A DNA stretch of 25,088 nucleotides from Pseudomonadales bacterium (GCA_022448765.1 JAKUTI010000011.1:1-25088), one strand, 5' to 3'. Positions 8,344 through 15,675 are shown, counted from the stretch's first letter. Numbers and translations: made by a program. Notes: generated from the sequence alone by a model not told the origin.

Positions 8344-9024
8344 TCACCGATTCGGTGATTTAGCGAGGAGCTCTATCAGCAGTGAGTCGACGATTTCGAG
8401 CGCGCGGACACGCCCAAGATTCATGTTGACCACGTAGTTACCGGCGACAACCAAAGCGGGGACGCCAGTTAGACCATACTCTCGCCAACGTCGGTCATCC
8501 GCGAGAGCAATCTCGCTGATGCGGCGACCGTTGACCGTATTCAAGAACGCGTCACCCTCGATACCAAAACCGTCGACGTAGTCGGCAACCGATTCGACAG
8601 ACGGAAAACGCCTCCCACGATCGTGGATTGCACGGAAGAGGCGTGTATGGTTTGGATCAAGAGCGCCGTGATGCTCAAGGGCATAATAGCTGCGTGCGAG
8701 AAGTGCCGTTTCATTCGAGAAACCCACGTGGGCACGTCGAAACTTCACGCCTGCGGGGAGCGTTGTCTTCCAGTTTTCGATAACCGGATCAAAATTCTTA
8801 CAGTGGATGCAAGCGTAGGAAAAATACTCGACCACCTCGATTGGCTGGGTGCGAGGTTTTCGCCCGAGGTTTCGGTACTCGTTTTCTGCCTTGGATCCGC
8901 CACTCCCCAACCAGCCTGAGCTGTACAAGATCCCCGCGACAATCACTGCAACGATGACCGCTCCACCAGACGCGATGATTGTGGTCCGAAGACGGTTGAC
9001 TCGCGCTATCTGTGATCGTGCCAT
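8344..9024 (-). CDS. Membrane-anchored DsbA-family thiol:disulfide oxidoreductase
   Basis: Periplasmic dithiol oxidoreductase of 226 residues. A basic N-terminus (MARSQIARVNRLR) precedes one uncleaved-looking membrane helix (about 14-36) and a short Gly/Ser linker. The thioredoxin-fold domain starts near residue 60. The active site is YACIHCKNF (CxxC at 72-75), and the cis-proline loop is TGVPALVV near residue 190. The helical insertion typical of DsbA lies between them. The CIHC dipeptide and the N-terminal anchor resemble the short DsbA-like proteins annotated as thiol:disulfide interchange protein DsbA/DsbL in many gammaproteobacteria. It may help fold the downstream envelope proteins; the PBP1b C-terminal cysteines are possible clients (inference). 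No Shine-Dalgarno precedes the ATG at 9022-9024. The start is only about 2 nt from the predicted transcription start of the shared promoter. Confidence 0.85.
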   Translation of the reverse strand: MARSQIARVNRLRTTIIASGGAVIVAVIVAGILYSSGWLGSGGSKAENEYRNLGRKPRTQPIEVVEYFSYACIHCKNFDPVIENWKTTLPAGVKFRRAHVGFSNETALLARSYYALEHHGALDPNHTRLFRAIHDRGRRFPSVESVADYVDGFGIEGDAFLNTVNGRRISEIALADDRRWREYGLTGVPALVVAGNYVVNMNLGRVRALEIVDSLLIELLAKSPNR

Positions 9025-9032
9025 ACGCGCAG

Positions 9033-9040
9033 TTTATACT
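9033..9040. promoter_or_regulatory. Near-symmetric -10 element serving two divergent genes
   Basis: TTTATACT reads TATACT (9035-9040) on the plus strand and TATAAA (9033-9038) on the minus strand. Both are good -10 hexamers. Predicted start sites would fall near 9047 (+) and 9026 (-), within 1-2 nt of the ATGs of the glutaredoxin-like gene (9048) and the DsbA-like gene (9024). Neither gene has a Shine-Dalgarno. I see no good -35 on either side. Confidence 0.4.
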
Positions 9041-9047
9041 GCACTGC

Positions 9048-9314
9048 ATGATGGAGCAGTACACACTGTATCAATACGATTCTTGTCCTTATTGTCGCTG
9101 GGTCCGCCAGTTCTTGGATGGGACCGAGCTAGAGGTTCGCATGCGCGATATTCTTTTAGATCGTGAGGCATACGACGATTTAATTCGGGGAGGTGGCAAG
9201 GGTACTGTGCCGTGCCTGCGTATCGAAAAAGATACCGGGGATGTCGAGTGGTTGTATGAGTCGGCTGACATTGTCGAGTACCTCGACGTGCAACGCCGTC
9301 AACCCATACCTTAG
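9048..9314 (+). CDS. Glutaredoxin / GST N-terminal-domain protein
   Basis: Short thioredoxin-fold protein of 88 residues. It has a glutaredoxin CPYC redox site at residues 13-16 (YDSCPYCRWV), the cis-proline TVPCL, and the glutathione-binding YESADIVEYL motif shared by glutaredoxins and GST N-terminal domains. It likely reduces disulfides or glutathione adducts in the cytoplasm. The frame is open further upstream to a codon at 9012, but that would overlap the divergent DsbA gene and its promoter, so I use ATG 9048 (ATG 9051 is equally possible). It is much shorter than a full GST and lacks the all-helical C-terminal domain; nothing downstream restores one. Confidence 0.8.
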   Translation: MMEQYTLYQYDSCPYCRWVRQFLDGTELEVRMRDILLDREAYDDLIRGGGKGTVPCLRIEKDTGDVEWLYESADIVEYLDVQRRQPIP

Positions 9315-9391
9315 CGCCCTGGAGCAGGACCCCGAAGTTCCAAGAGACTTGCCTCGGCCCTATGTTGCGGTCTAGACGGTTGTTCGTGATA

Positions 9392-9409
9392 TGTTCTTTT
9401 CCTTGAACA
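9392..9409. repeat. Short inverted repeat TGTTC-N8-GAACA before the first LLM gene
   Basis: TGTTC at 9392-9396 and GAACA at 9405-9409 lie about 20 nt before the ATG of the LLM oxidoreductase and just before its GGAG ribosome binding site at 9419-9422. It could be an operator. The motif is short and may be chance. Confidence 0.25.
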
Positions 9410-9428
9410 GCGATCGCAGGAGTGAACC

Positions 9429-10466
9429 ATGAAACTCGGGCTTATTTCCGGTTATTCGGGCCGACGAATCAATATTCCCATCGACAACGTATTGCATGCC
9501 GAGAGTCTCGGGTTCGAGTCCATTTGGACATCGGAGGCTTGGGGGTCCGATGCCGTCACGCCTGCCGCCTGGATCTTGGCGCAAACGCAGACCATCAAGG
9601 TAGGTACTGCGATTATGCAAATGCCCGCAAGGACACCGGCGATGGCCGCAATGACGGCAATGACCTTGGCAGAATTGTCCGGAGGCCGTTTTATTGTTGG
9701 TCTAGGAGCGTCCGGACCCCAAGTCGTCGAAGGTTGGCATGGCGTTCCTTACGGTCGCCCCGTTACCCGCTTGAAGGAATATGTGGAAATCATGAAACAG
9801 ATTTTTGCTCGAGAGGGACCAGCTAGTTACGACGGTAAGGAGTATCAATTGCCTTATCGCGGTGACGCAGCGACCGGGCTGGCCAAACCGCTGAAGAGCA
9901 TACTTCACTGTGAAGAGGACATACCGGTGTATGCCGCGAGCATCACTCCACGGGGCGTCGCGGCTGCCGCCGAGGTATGTGACGGCCTTTTCCCTATTTG
10001 GATGGACCCGGACAATTTCGGCGTTTTTGATGAACCCATACGCAAAGGGTTTGAAGCCGCCGGGAATAAGACACTGGCTGATTTCGATATGTCGCCGTTT
10101 GTAACCGTGGTGATCGGCGATAGCGTAGAGGAGTGCATGCTACCGATTCGAGGGAACATGGCGCTGTACATTGGCGGTATGGGCGCGCGTGACAAGAATT
10201 TCTACAACGACTACGCCAGGAAACTTGGATATGAGGAGGATGCTATCCGTATCCAAGACCTATACCTTTCCGGTCGACGTGAAGAAGCCATGGCGGCAGT
10301 TCCGGCGGAACTCATTGACGCTTGTCATCTGATTGGGCCAGCGGATCGAATACGCGACCGTTTGCAGCGTTGGAAGGAAGCAGGCGATCGAGGTGAAGTT
10401 GGGACAATGCTCATTGGTGGTGGCCAACCGGAAGCGTTGCAATTGGTCGCAGAGACGATGCTGTAA
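9429..10466 (+). CDS. LLM-class flavin/F420-dependent oxidoreductase (Rv3520c-like)
   Basis: Luciferase-like (beta/alpha)8 oxidoreductase of 345 residues, predicted cytoplasmic. It opens with MKLGLISGYSG and contains GRFIVGLGASGPQVVEGWHG at 86-105. That block is typical of the mycobacterial F420-dependent LLM group and probably lines the cofactor phosphate site. The C-terminal part has the family's GPADRIRDRLQRWKEAG segment. Substrate unknown; relatives act on carbonyl or hydroxyl groups of lipids and xenobiotics. GGAG at 9419-9422 is 6 nt before the ATG, which fixes the start. It faces the kinase gene end-to-end with a 10-nt gap. Whether it uses F420 or FMN cannot be decided from sequence alone; no F420 biosynthesis gene lies in the window. 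Confidence 0.88.
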   Translation: MKLGLISGYSGRRINIPIDNVLHAESLGFESIWTSEAWGSDAVTPAAWILAQTQTIKVGTAIMQMPARTPAMAAMTAMTLAELSGGRFIVGLGASGPQVVEGWHGVPYGRPVTRLKEYVEIMKQIFAREGPASYDGKEYQLPYRGDAATGLAKPLKSILHCEEDIPVYAASITPRGVAAAAEVCDGLFPIWMDPDNFGVFDEPIRKGFEAAGNKTLADFDMSPFVTVVIGDSVEECMLPIRGNMALYIGGMGARDKNFYNDYARKLGYEEDAIRIQDLYLSGRREEAMAAVPAELIDACHLIGPADRIRDRLQRWKEAGDRGEVGTMLIGGGQPEALQLVAETML

Positions 10467-10476
10467 CGAAATGCCG

Positions 10477-11532
10477 CTAGCGCAGTCGGAGCTCCGTGAT
10501 CAATTCCCAGGCGCGCTCGGAGCGCGCGCGCGCCACCCCTTCGTACTCAAGTGCCGTGTCAGAGCTGGCGTTGCCGTCGAGGCCTCGTTTGTAGACCCCT
10601 TGGACGATGCCCGCCGACCGAAACATGTTGTAGACAATGTAGAAAATCCAGCTGTCGATTGGCTCGCGTTCGGCCGCAACACAGTAGGTTTGGATTAGTT
10701 CTGCTTCGGTCGGAATCCCGAGCTTTTCGAGATCAGCACCCGGGAGCATATCCTCGGTTTCGCTCGTCAAGTAGTGATAATCCTGGCACAGATAGCCGAG
10801 ATCAGCGAGTGCGTCTCCGACCGACCAAAGTTCCCAATCGAGCACCGCAACGATTTTGGGCTGCGTTTCGTGCAATAGTAGATTGCCGAGTCGAAAGTCA
10901 CCGTGGACGATTCCAGCGCTTGACTCGGACGGTATGTTGTTCGGTAACCAATCGATAAGGTGGTTCATCGCTTCGATATTTTCGGTCTCTGACGCCAGGT
11001 ACTGTTTAGTCCATCGAGTTACTTGACGAGCGAAGTAGTTCCCTGGGCGACGGAAATCGCCGAGACCGACGGTCTCTGGATCGACGCAATGCAGCGCCGC
11101 CAGCACTCGCGCCATATCGAGATAAATCTCGCGCCGCTCTTCGGGGGTTAATTCGGGCAAGGTTGTCTTGGTGAATAGGCGTCCCTCGACCATTTCCATG
11201 ATGTAGAACTTGGTGCCGATAACGTTTGGATCTTCACAGAGGTTGTACATTTTGGGGACGGGTACGGCGGTGTTCCGCAAAGCGCGCATGACCCGGTATT
11301 CCCGATCGACTTGATGAGCGGAGGGGAGCAGTTCTCCGGGCGGCTGTTTTCGTAATACGTAACGTTCCGTGGGCGTCTCGAGCATAAACGTGGGATTACT
11401 CATCCCCCCCTCGAATTGTTGAACCTTCATTTGTCCTTGAAAGCCCGCCACCTCTTTGCTCATGTACGCCTTCAAGGCGGCTTCATCAAAAAGGTGTGCC
11501 GGCCGTACAGGGGTGAGTTCGACGTCGCTCAT
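10477..11532 (-). CDS. APH-fold small-molecule kinase of the ACAD10/11 N-domain / LvaA type
   Basis: Predicted cytoplasmic kinase of 351 residues with the aminoglycoside phosphotransferase fold. It has a nucleotide-binding loop (FEGGMSNPTF, 40-49), a lysine in YVLRKQPPG (62), the Brenner catalytic loop HGDFRLGNL (210-218, Asp212) and the metal-binding DWE (232-234). The pattern GGMSNPTF with RKQPPG, and EREPIDSW near the C-terminus, is that of the kinase domain fused to acyl-CoA dehydrogenase in ACAD10/ACAD11 and found separately as LvaA. Those enzymes phosphorylate the hydroxyl of 4-hydroxyacyl-CoA (established for the family). An ACAD10/11-type dehydrogenase is encoded at 23246-24502, supporting that pathway over antibiotic resistance. 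No Shine-Dalgarno precedes ATG 11530-11532. A TATACC -10-like site reads on this strand at 11586-11591. Confidence 0.85.
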   Translation of the reverse strand: MSDVELTPVRPAHLFDEAALKAYMSKEVAGFQGQMKVQQFEGGMSNPTFMLETPTERYVLRKQPPGELLPSAHQVDREYRVMRALRNTAVPVPKMYNLCEDPNVIGTKFYIMEMVEGRLFTKTTLPELTPEERREIYLDMARVLAALHCVDPETVGLGDFRRPGNYFARQVTRWTKQYLASETENIEAMNHLIDWLPNNIPSESSAGIVHGDFRLGNLLLHETQPKIVAVLDWELWSVGDALADLGYLCQDYHYLTSETEDMLPGADLEKLGIPTEAELIQTYCVAAEREPIDSWIFYIVYNMFRSAGIVQGVYKRGLDGNASSDTALEYEGVARARSERAWELITELRLR

Positions 11533-11721
11533 TCGAGTATTTCTAGACGGTGTCGCAAAAGTGTACAGCCGAGGTGCTCGCTAGGGTATAGGCTTGAAAT
11601 CAAGTTAGGTCGTACTTGGCAGATCAATTTCGCTGTTTCACAGCCGCCGAGACGCGGGGTTGATCTTTTGGTAGAGGTAGTGCGACTCTCCGCGGCTCGA
11701 GTCAGTTCCGTGGGGGAAATT
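11533..11721. promoter_or_regulatory. Divergent control region with CTTGA-AA-TCAAG inverted repeat
   Basis: This 189-nt region lies between the divergent kinase (-) and second LLM (+) genes. A perfect inverted repeat CTTGA-AA-TCAAG lies at 11593-11604. It directly abuts a -10-like TATACC on the minus strand (11586-11591) that would serve the kinase, placing the repeat where a repressor could act. TCTAGACGGT at 11542-11551 is also found upstream of the first LLM gene at 9371-9380. The plus-strand frame is open through here, but it has no coding character and overlaps the kinase gene. Confidence 0.35.
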
Positions 11722-12726
11722 ATGCCGTTAGAGAAGCGTGTGGCTGTGACGTTGCCGCTCAACCAGTCGTTACAAGACACAATCGATCTCGTCCATTGGG
11801 CGGAATCGAATGGCTATCGCGATGGCTGGTTTTCCGACCCGGGTGCCCCGGACGGTCTGGCGATGGCGGCCGCGATTGCCGCACATACTCAGACGTTACG
11901 GATCGGCATGGCTATTGTTCCGGTGTATACGCGCACGCCGACGGTGCTTGCCGCAATGACCGACGTTATCGGGCAAGCGTTACCAGGCCGTTTTGTGCTC
12001 GGGCTTGGCGCGTCAAGCCAGACCATCATGCAGGCATTCAACGGTATTGATCTTGATAAGCCGCTGACGCGAGTGAAGGAAACGGCGATCGTCGTGCGCA
12101 GCATTCTTGCAGGTGAAAAAACCGCTTTTACGGAGATGCAGACGGTGTACAGCCGTGGCTACAAACAGGATCCATCGATCCCAGAGATCCCCATTTACAT
12201 CGCGGCGCTAAGACCCAAAATGATCGAGATGGCAGCGGAGTATGGCGACGGCGTTATCTTTAATCTGTGGCCAAGAGACGCGTTACCCAAAATGATGGAA
12301 CACGTAAAGGTCGGCGCGGAGCGTGCGGGCAAGGACTGGCGAGATATCGAGATCGTTAATCGAGCCATGGTCCATGTGACTGAGGACAAAGAAGAAGGAC
12401 GAGCGCTCTTTCGTGCTCACTTTGCTCCTTACTTCGCCAACCCTGTGTACAACCGTTTCTTGGAGTGGTGTGGGTACCCCGACATCGCGGCCGAAATTCA
12501 GGAGGGTTGGGCCACGAGAGATCGAGAACGAACGACCGGCGCTTTCTCGGACGAAGTCATAGATGCCATCGGCGTCATTGGCACAACGGAAGAAGTCCGA
12601 ACCCGCATCCGCGAAGACGCAAATGCCGGGATCACCACCAGCATCATTTCACCGATAGGTCGAGTGGAACTCGATGTCGCGTATCGAACGTTTGAGCCTT
12701 TTCGAGCGGATCAATTCGAGCTTTGA
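11722..12726 (+). CDS. LLM-class flavin/F420-dependent oxidoreductase (second paralogue)
   Basis: Luciferase-like oxidoreductase of 334 residues. The core block is GRFVLGLGASSQTIMQAFNG at 89-108. It aligns with the cofactor-site block of the first LLM protein but carries SSQTIMQAFNG instead of SGPQVVEGWHG, so it is a separate subgroup and not a recent duplicate. The C-terminal segment VIGTTEEVRTRIREDANAG is typical of the family. GGGGGA at 11712-11717 lies 4 nt before the chosen ATG. The frame is open back to 11416, but that extension would run antisense into the kinase gene and has no LLM similarity. Its last 53 bp overlap the thioesterase start, making it the first gene of a likely five-gene plus-strand unit ending at 15400. 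Substrate unknown. Confidence 0.88.
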   Translation: MPLEKRVAVTLPLNQSLQDTIDLVHWAESNGYRDGWFSDPGAPDGLAMAAAIAAHTQTLRIGMAIVPVYTRTPTVLAAMTDVIGQALPGRFVLGLGASSQTIMQAFNGIDLDKPLTRVKETAIVVRSILAGEKTAFTEMQTVYSRGYKQDPSIPEIPIYIAALRPKMIEMAAEYGDGVIFNLWPRDALPKMMEHVKVGAERAGKDWRDIEIVNRAMVHVTEDKEEGRALFRAHFAPYFANPVYNRFLEWCGYPDIAAEIQEGWATRDRERTTGAFSDEVIDAIGVIGTTEEVRTRIREDANAGITTSIISPIGRVELDVAYRTFEPFRADQFEL

Positions 12727-13168
12727 AGAAGACGTATCCCGCGCGTTACTAGCGAATTCTGGATCTTTTGTGTCAGACGATCGAAGTGCATTGATGGAGC
12801 TGCTCGGGGGCGGGACGTTGCTGGAATACAGCGACCAAGAGCAAAAAGCAGTCATGAGATTTGATGCGCGGCCTGAATTTTGTCATAGCGACGGAAAAGT
12901 CGTTCAGGGGGGGTTCATTACGGCATGGATGGATGCGGCGATGGCGCATGCCGTAAGACAAGCAAGTCATGGCGAGTCGAGCGCCATGACCCTGGAACTA
13001 AAAGTGACGTTCATTGCTGCGGTGGGACCGGGCCGCGTTCTTGCGGTAGGGCGGGTTGTATCCATGGGGCGTAGCGTAGCGTTCCTGGAAGGACAACTTT
13101 TGGATGGTGGAGGGAAGTTGTTAGCGACCAGTTCGAGTACTGCAAAATTGTTTCGGATTAACCGATGA
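12674..13168 (+). CDS. PaaI-type hotdog-fold acyl-CoA thioesterase
   Basis: Predicted hotdog thioesterase of 164 residues hydrolysing acyl- or aryl-CoA in the cytoplasm. The long central helix and its catalytic acid are seen in VVQGGFITAWMDAAMAHAV (residues 77-95, Asp87), which matches the HGG-x(5)-D pattern of PaaI/YbgC-like enzymes with Gln in place of His. Beta strands follow in TLELKVTFIAAVGPGRVLAVGRVV. The upstream ATG gives a 53-bp overlap with the preceding LLM gene. The only later Met before the domain (at 12794) would cut part of the N-terminal region, so I keep 12674; a weak GTGGA precedes it. The stop overlaps the next gene's start in an ATGA junction, a sign of translational coupling. 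Confidence 0.82.
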   Translation: MSRIERLSLFERINSSFEEDVSRALLANSGSFVSDDRSALMELLGGGTLLEYSDQEQKAVMRFDARPEFCHSDGKVVQGGFITAWMDAAMAHAVRQASHGESSAMTLELKVTFIAAVGPGRVLAVGRVVSMGRSVAFLEGQLLDGGGKLLATSSSTAKLFRINR

Positions 13169-13791
13169 CGTCGTTCTTCCTCGTCCGCCATGGTGAAACC
13201 GAATGGAACGTAGAGCGGCGTATCCAAGGCTGGTCGGATTCGCCCTTAACTCCAGTCGGTCGCGCACAAGCCGAAGTTCATGGCAGATTGTTAGCAACGC
13301 ATGGGATTGATCGAGTTCTAGCCTCGCCTTTAGGTAGGACGAAGCAAACGGTTGCGCCGATCGTTCGAGAAACCAAGGTGGCAGCTGAGTACGATCCGCG
13401 ACTGCGTGAAGTATGCATGGGTGAATGGAGTGGCCGGACGTCCCAGGAAATTCAGTCCAGTTACGCGGAGCAATGGCAAGCGCGGCTCGACGATCCTGAA
13501 GGGTATCGGCCGCCCAACGGTGAAAATCGCTTCGACGTTAAACGGAGAGTGGCGCCTCTACTTGAGGAATTAAACAATGCCCCGCATGACCAGATTGTGC
13601 TGGTGAGCCATGGCATCACCATTCGTGTTCTTCTTGAGCTGCTGCTTGGTTATTCTGACGAAACGACGCGGTCCTTGAGCGTGCCTAACGACCTTGTTTA
13701 TTGCGTTGAACTGGGATCCGCGGACCCGACCGTGAGGCATTATTTGAGTGGCGAAGGTCCGTTCGAAGGTTTGTTTATTTCGGAGCGCTAA
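13165..13791 (+). CDS. Histidine phosphatase (phosphoglycerate mutase-like) family protein
   Basis: Cytoplasmic phosphatase of 208 residues. The RHGETEWN motif at 8-15 supplies the phosphorylated His9. The surrounding pattern (IQGWSDSPLTPVGRAQA, then LASPLGRTKQT, LREVCMGEWSG and VSHG near 148-150) is the complete catalytic set of the branch-1 histidine phosphatases, such as CobC/GpmB. It is more likely a phosphatase than a mutase because it lacks the long insertions of GpmA. Substrate unknown: in this operon it could dephosphorylate a pathway intermediate, perhaps connected to the nearby kinase (inference). It overlaps the thioesterase by 4 bp and is followed after 37 nt by the third LLM gene. 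Confidence 0.9.
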   Translation: MTSFFLVRHGETEWNVERRIQGWSDSPLTPVGRAQAEVHGRLLATHGIDRVLASPLGRTKQTVAPIVRETKVAAEYDPRLREVCMGEWSGRTSQEIQSSYAEQWQARLDDPEGYRPPNGENRFDVKRRVAPLLEELNNAPHDQIVLVSHGITIRVLLELLLGYSDETTRSLSVPNDLVYCVELGSADPTVRHYLSGEGPFEGLFISER

Positions 13792-13828
13792 TGGACAATC
13801 GAAAATTCGCGCAAGGGAAGGAACTGGA

Positions 13829-14836
13829 ATGAAAGTTGATGGTGGCGTTGGTTGGGATTTGGCTTCGGTCGGAGCGCAAGCTCAGGAACTGGAAGAAATG
13901 GGGTATAGCGGCATCATGTCCGCCGAGACGTCGCATGACCCGTTTTTGCCGCTCGCGTTTGCAGCACAACAAACGTCTCGGGTCGATCTCATGACGGGGA
14001 TTGCGGTTGCGTTTGCACGTACACCAATGATTCTTGCCAACATCGGTCATGATTTGAACGCTGCCTCCAACGGACGTTTCGTGCTTGGCCTGGGCTCACA
14101 AATACGCGCACACATCACCAAACGATTCAGTATGCCCTGGTCGCATCCCGCGGCTCGGATGCGCGAGTTCATTCTCGCGATGCGGGCAATCTGGGCCAAC
14201 TGGTACCAAGGTGAGGCGCTCGAGTTCACTGGAAAATTTTATAATCACACGTTGATGACACCTTTCTTTGCGCCGACGAATACCGAACATGGTGCTCCAC
14301 GCGTATTTCTTGCAGCGGTAGGCCCGCTCATGACTGAGGTGGCTGGTGAAGTGGCCGACGGCATTATTGCGCATGCTTTCACAACTGAAAAATACTTGAG
14401 AGAAGTGACGATGCCCGCGTTGGAAAGAGGCTGGGCGAAGGCAGGCAAAAAACGTGAAGATTTTGAGATCAGTTATCCATGTTTTGTAGTGACAGGCCGC
14501 GACGACAAGGAGCTCGCGGCCGCGAGCGCGGCAACCAAGCAGCAAATTGCGTTTTATGGCTCGACCCCGGCATACAGGCCCGTGTTGGACAGCATTGGGG
14601 TCGGAGAGCTTCAACCTGAGTTGAATGCCATGTCGAAGCAAGGTCGTTGGGTTGAAATGGGCGGCTTGATCACTGACGACATCATGCAATCGTTTGCCGT
14701 ATCGGGCGAACCTGAAACGATTGCGGAACAGATACAAAGTCGGTACGGGGACATTGTCGACCGAACGTCGGCCGCATACGCACAGCTACCCAAAGAAGAT
14801 CGGATTAAGATAGTCACCCAGTTAACGGGTACTTAA
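13829..14836 (+). CDS. F420-dependent-type LLM oxidoreductase (TIGR03617-like)
   Basis: Luciferase-like oxidoreductase of 335 residues. It starts MKVDGGVGWDL and contains GRFVLGLGSQIRAHITKRFS at 82-101, followed by WSHPAARMREFILAMRAIW. That combination is the signature of the F420-dependent LLM group modelled as TIGR03617, named from memory. The C-terminal TDDIMQSFAVSGEPETIAEQI fits the same group. The start is set by AAGGA at 13818-13822, 6 nt before the ATG; the frame also reads back to 13748 inside the phosphatase gene, which I reject. It differs strongly from the other two LLM proteins in the window. Likely co-transcribed with the genes before it and, after a 78-nt gap, the split-barrel gene. 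Confidence 0.88.
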   Translation: MKVDGGVGWDLASVGAQAQELEEMGYSGIMSAETSHDPFLPLAFAAQQTSRVDLMTGIAVAFARTPMILANIGHDLNAASNGRFVLGLGSQIRAHITKRFSMPWSHPAARMREFILAMRAIWANWYQGEALEFTGKFYNHTLMTPFFAPTNTEHGAPRVFLAAVGPLMTEVAGEVADGIIAHAFTTEKYLREVTMPALERGWAKAGKKREDFEISYPCFVVTGRDDKELAAASAATKQQIAFYGSTPAYRPVLDSIGVGELQPELNAMSKQGRWVEMGGLITDDIMQSFAVSGEPETIAEQIQSRYGDIVDRTSAAYAQLPKEDRIKIVTQLTGT

Positions 14837-14914
14837 ACCGGGGCAAAGGTCGAGAATCGGGTGAATTAGTACCCGCCTGTAGGAGCAGCGTGGGTAAATT
14901 GAGTGGGGGTGTGC

Positions 14915-15400
14915 ATGGGGATATCTCGGAAACTGGCGCTTAGCTCTTCGCAGGTCGACGAGATTATGACCACCCAATGGAATATGCGGATTGCTTCGCT
15001 CGGTCCCGAGATGCGGATCAACCTGACGCCGATGTGGTTCGGCTGGGCGGGTGGCCGAGTTTATTTCTTTGGACGCGGTCAAAAAATTGTGAACCTTCGC
15101 CGTAACCCTGGCTGTTCGGTGATTGTTGATCGTAATGAAGCGTTCCCGGAGCTGCAGGCCGTTATGATCCAGGGCCAGGCCAATGTCCTTGAAGACGCGA
15201 TAGAGGAAGACAACGATCTTTTTCTGGCAGAAGCTAGGCAGCAGATGGGTAAAAAGTATAACGGCGGTCACGGGCAACCGGCCGTTGAAGAGCCACCACC
15301 CAACCAGGCGTCGGCCGGTGGAAAGGATAGGCGCTGGGTGGTGGTAGTCCCCGAAACGATGGTGACTTGGGACAACTACAAATTGAGCTCCTTAAGGTGA
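14915..15400 (+). CDS. Flavin/deazaflavin split-barrel oxidoreductase (PPOX/FDOR class)
   Basis: Predicted split beta-barrel protein of 161 residues related to pyridoxamine 5'-phosphate oxidase. Typical strands are seen: NMRIASLGPEMRINLTPMWF, GGRVYFFGRGQKIVNLRRNP, GCSVIVDRNEAFPELQAVMI and QGQANVLED. The first segment corresponds to the family pattern for low-potency cofactor binding, and K-x-x-N-L-R-R-N-P is the usual phosphate-binding turn. Relatives bind FMN, F420 or heme-derived ligands. Proximity to three LLM genes makes F420 use attractive but unproven. I choose ATG 14915 because GGGGG at 14905-14909 lies 5 nt upstream; a GTG at 14903 is in frame too. It is the last gene of the plus-strand cluster. 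Confidence 0.78.
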   Translation: MGISRKLALSSSQVDEIMTTQWNMRIASLGPEMRINLTPMWFGWAGGRVYFFGRGQKIVNLRRNPGCSVIVDRNEAFPELQAVMIQGQANVLEDAIEEDNDLFLAEARQQMGKKYNGGHGQPAVEEPPPNQASAGGKDRRWVVVVPETMVTWDNYKLSSLR

Positions 15401-15675
15401 TGTGCCTTTTGCTGAGCCCTCACGGACGGGTTATCGTAAAATCGAATAACAATAAACGTTATTAGAGGTTATTAACTAATTTTTCATTAAAACTGCGCTT
15501 TTTCTCCATTTTCAACCGAAGATTTTGACTATTTAGCGACTAGATGGGCTAGTCTTCTTGACCCTTTGCGTAATTCAGGGTCATCACCATCGCCAAGCAC
15601 TCCCACGACGACGCAACGCTAGCGCCGCGAAGACGCTCCTTTTTCGCGTCAAAAGCGTGCGCTTGGGTCGGGTTA
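15401..15675. other. AT-rich non-coding pocket with three short hairpins
   Basis: No coding sequence is recognisable. Three inverted repeats follow each other. AATAAC-N7-GTTATT is at 15445-15463. GACTAG-N5-CTAGTC is at 15538-15554. TGACCCT-N11-AGGGTCA is at 15559-15583. GTTATTA is also repeated directly at 15458-15464 and 15468-15474. The stretch 15430-15540 is visibly richer in A+T than its surroundings. None of the hairpins has the GC stem plus U-tract of a clear intrinsic terminator. It may hold the end of the upstream operon and the promoter of the transglycosylase gene. Confidence 0.4.

Noticed and set aside
11416..11721. N-terminal extension of the second LLM gene
   Set aside because: Would overlap the kinase gene antisense and has no LLM similarity; a good ribosome binding site precedes ATG 11722.
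14096..14737. 213-codon minus-strand open frame
   Set aside because: Antisense to the third LLM gene, whose family motifs are clear; no recognisable domain in the antisense product.
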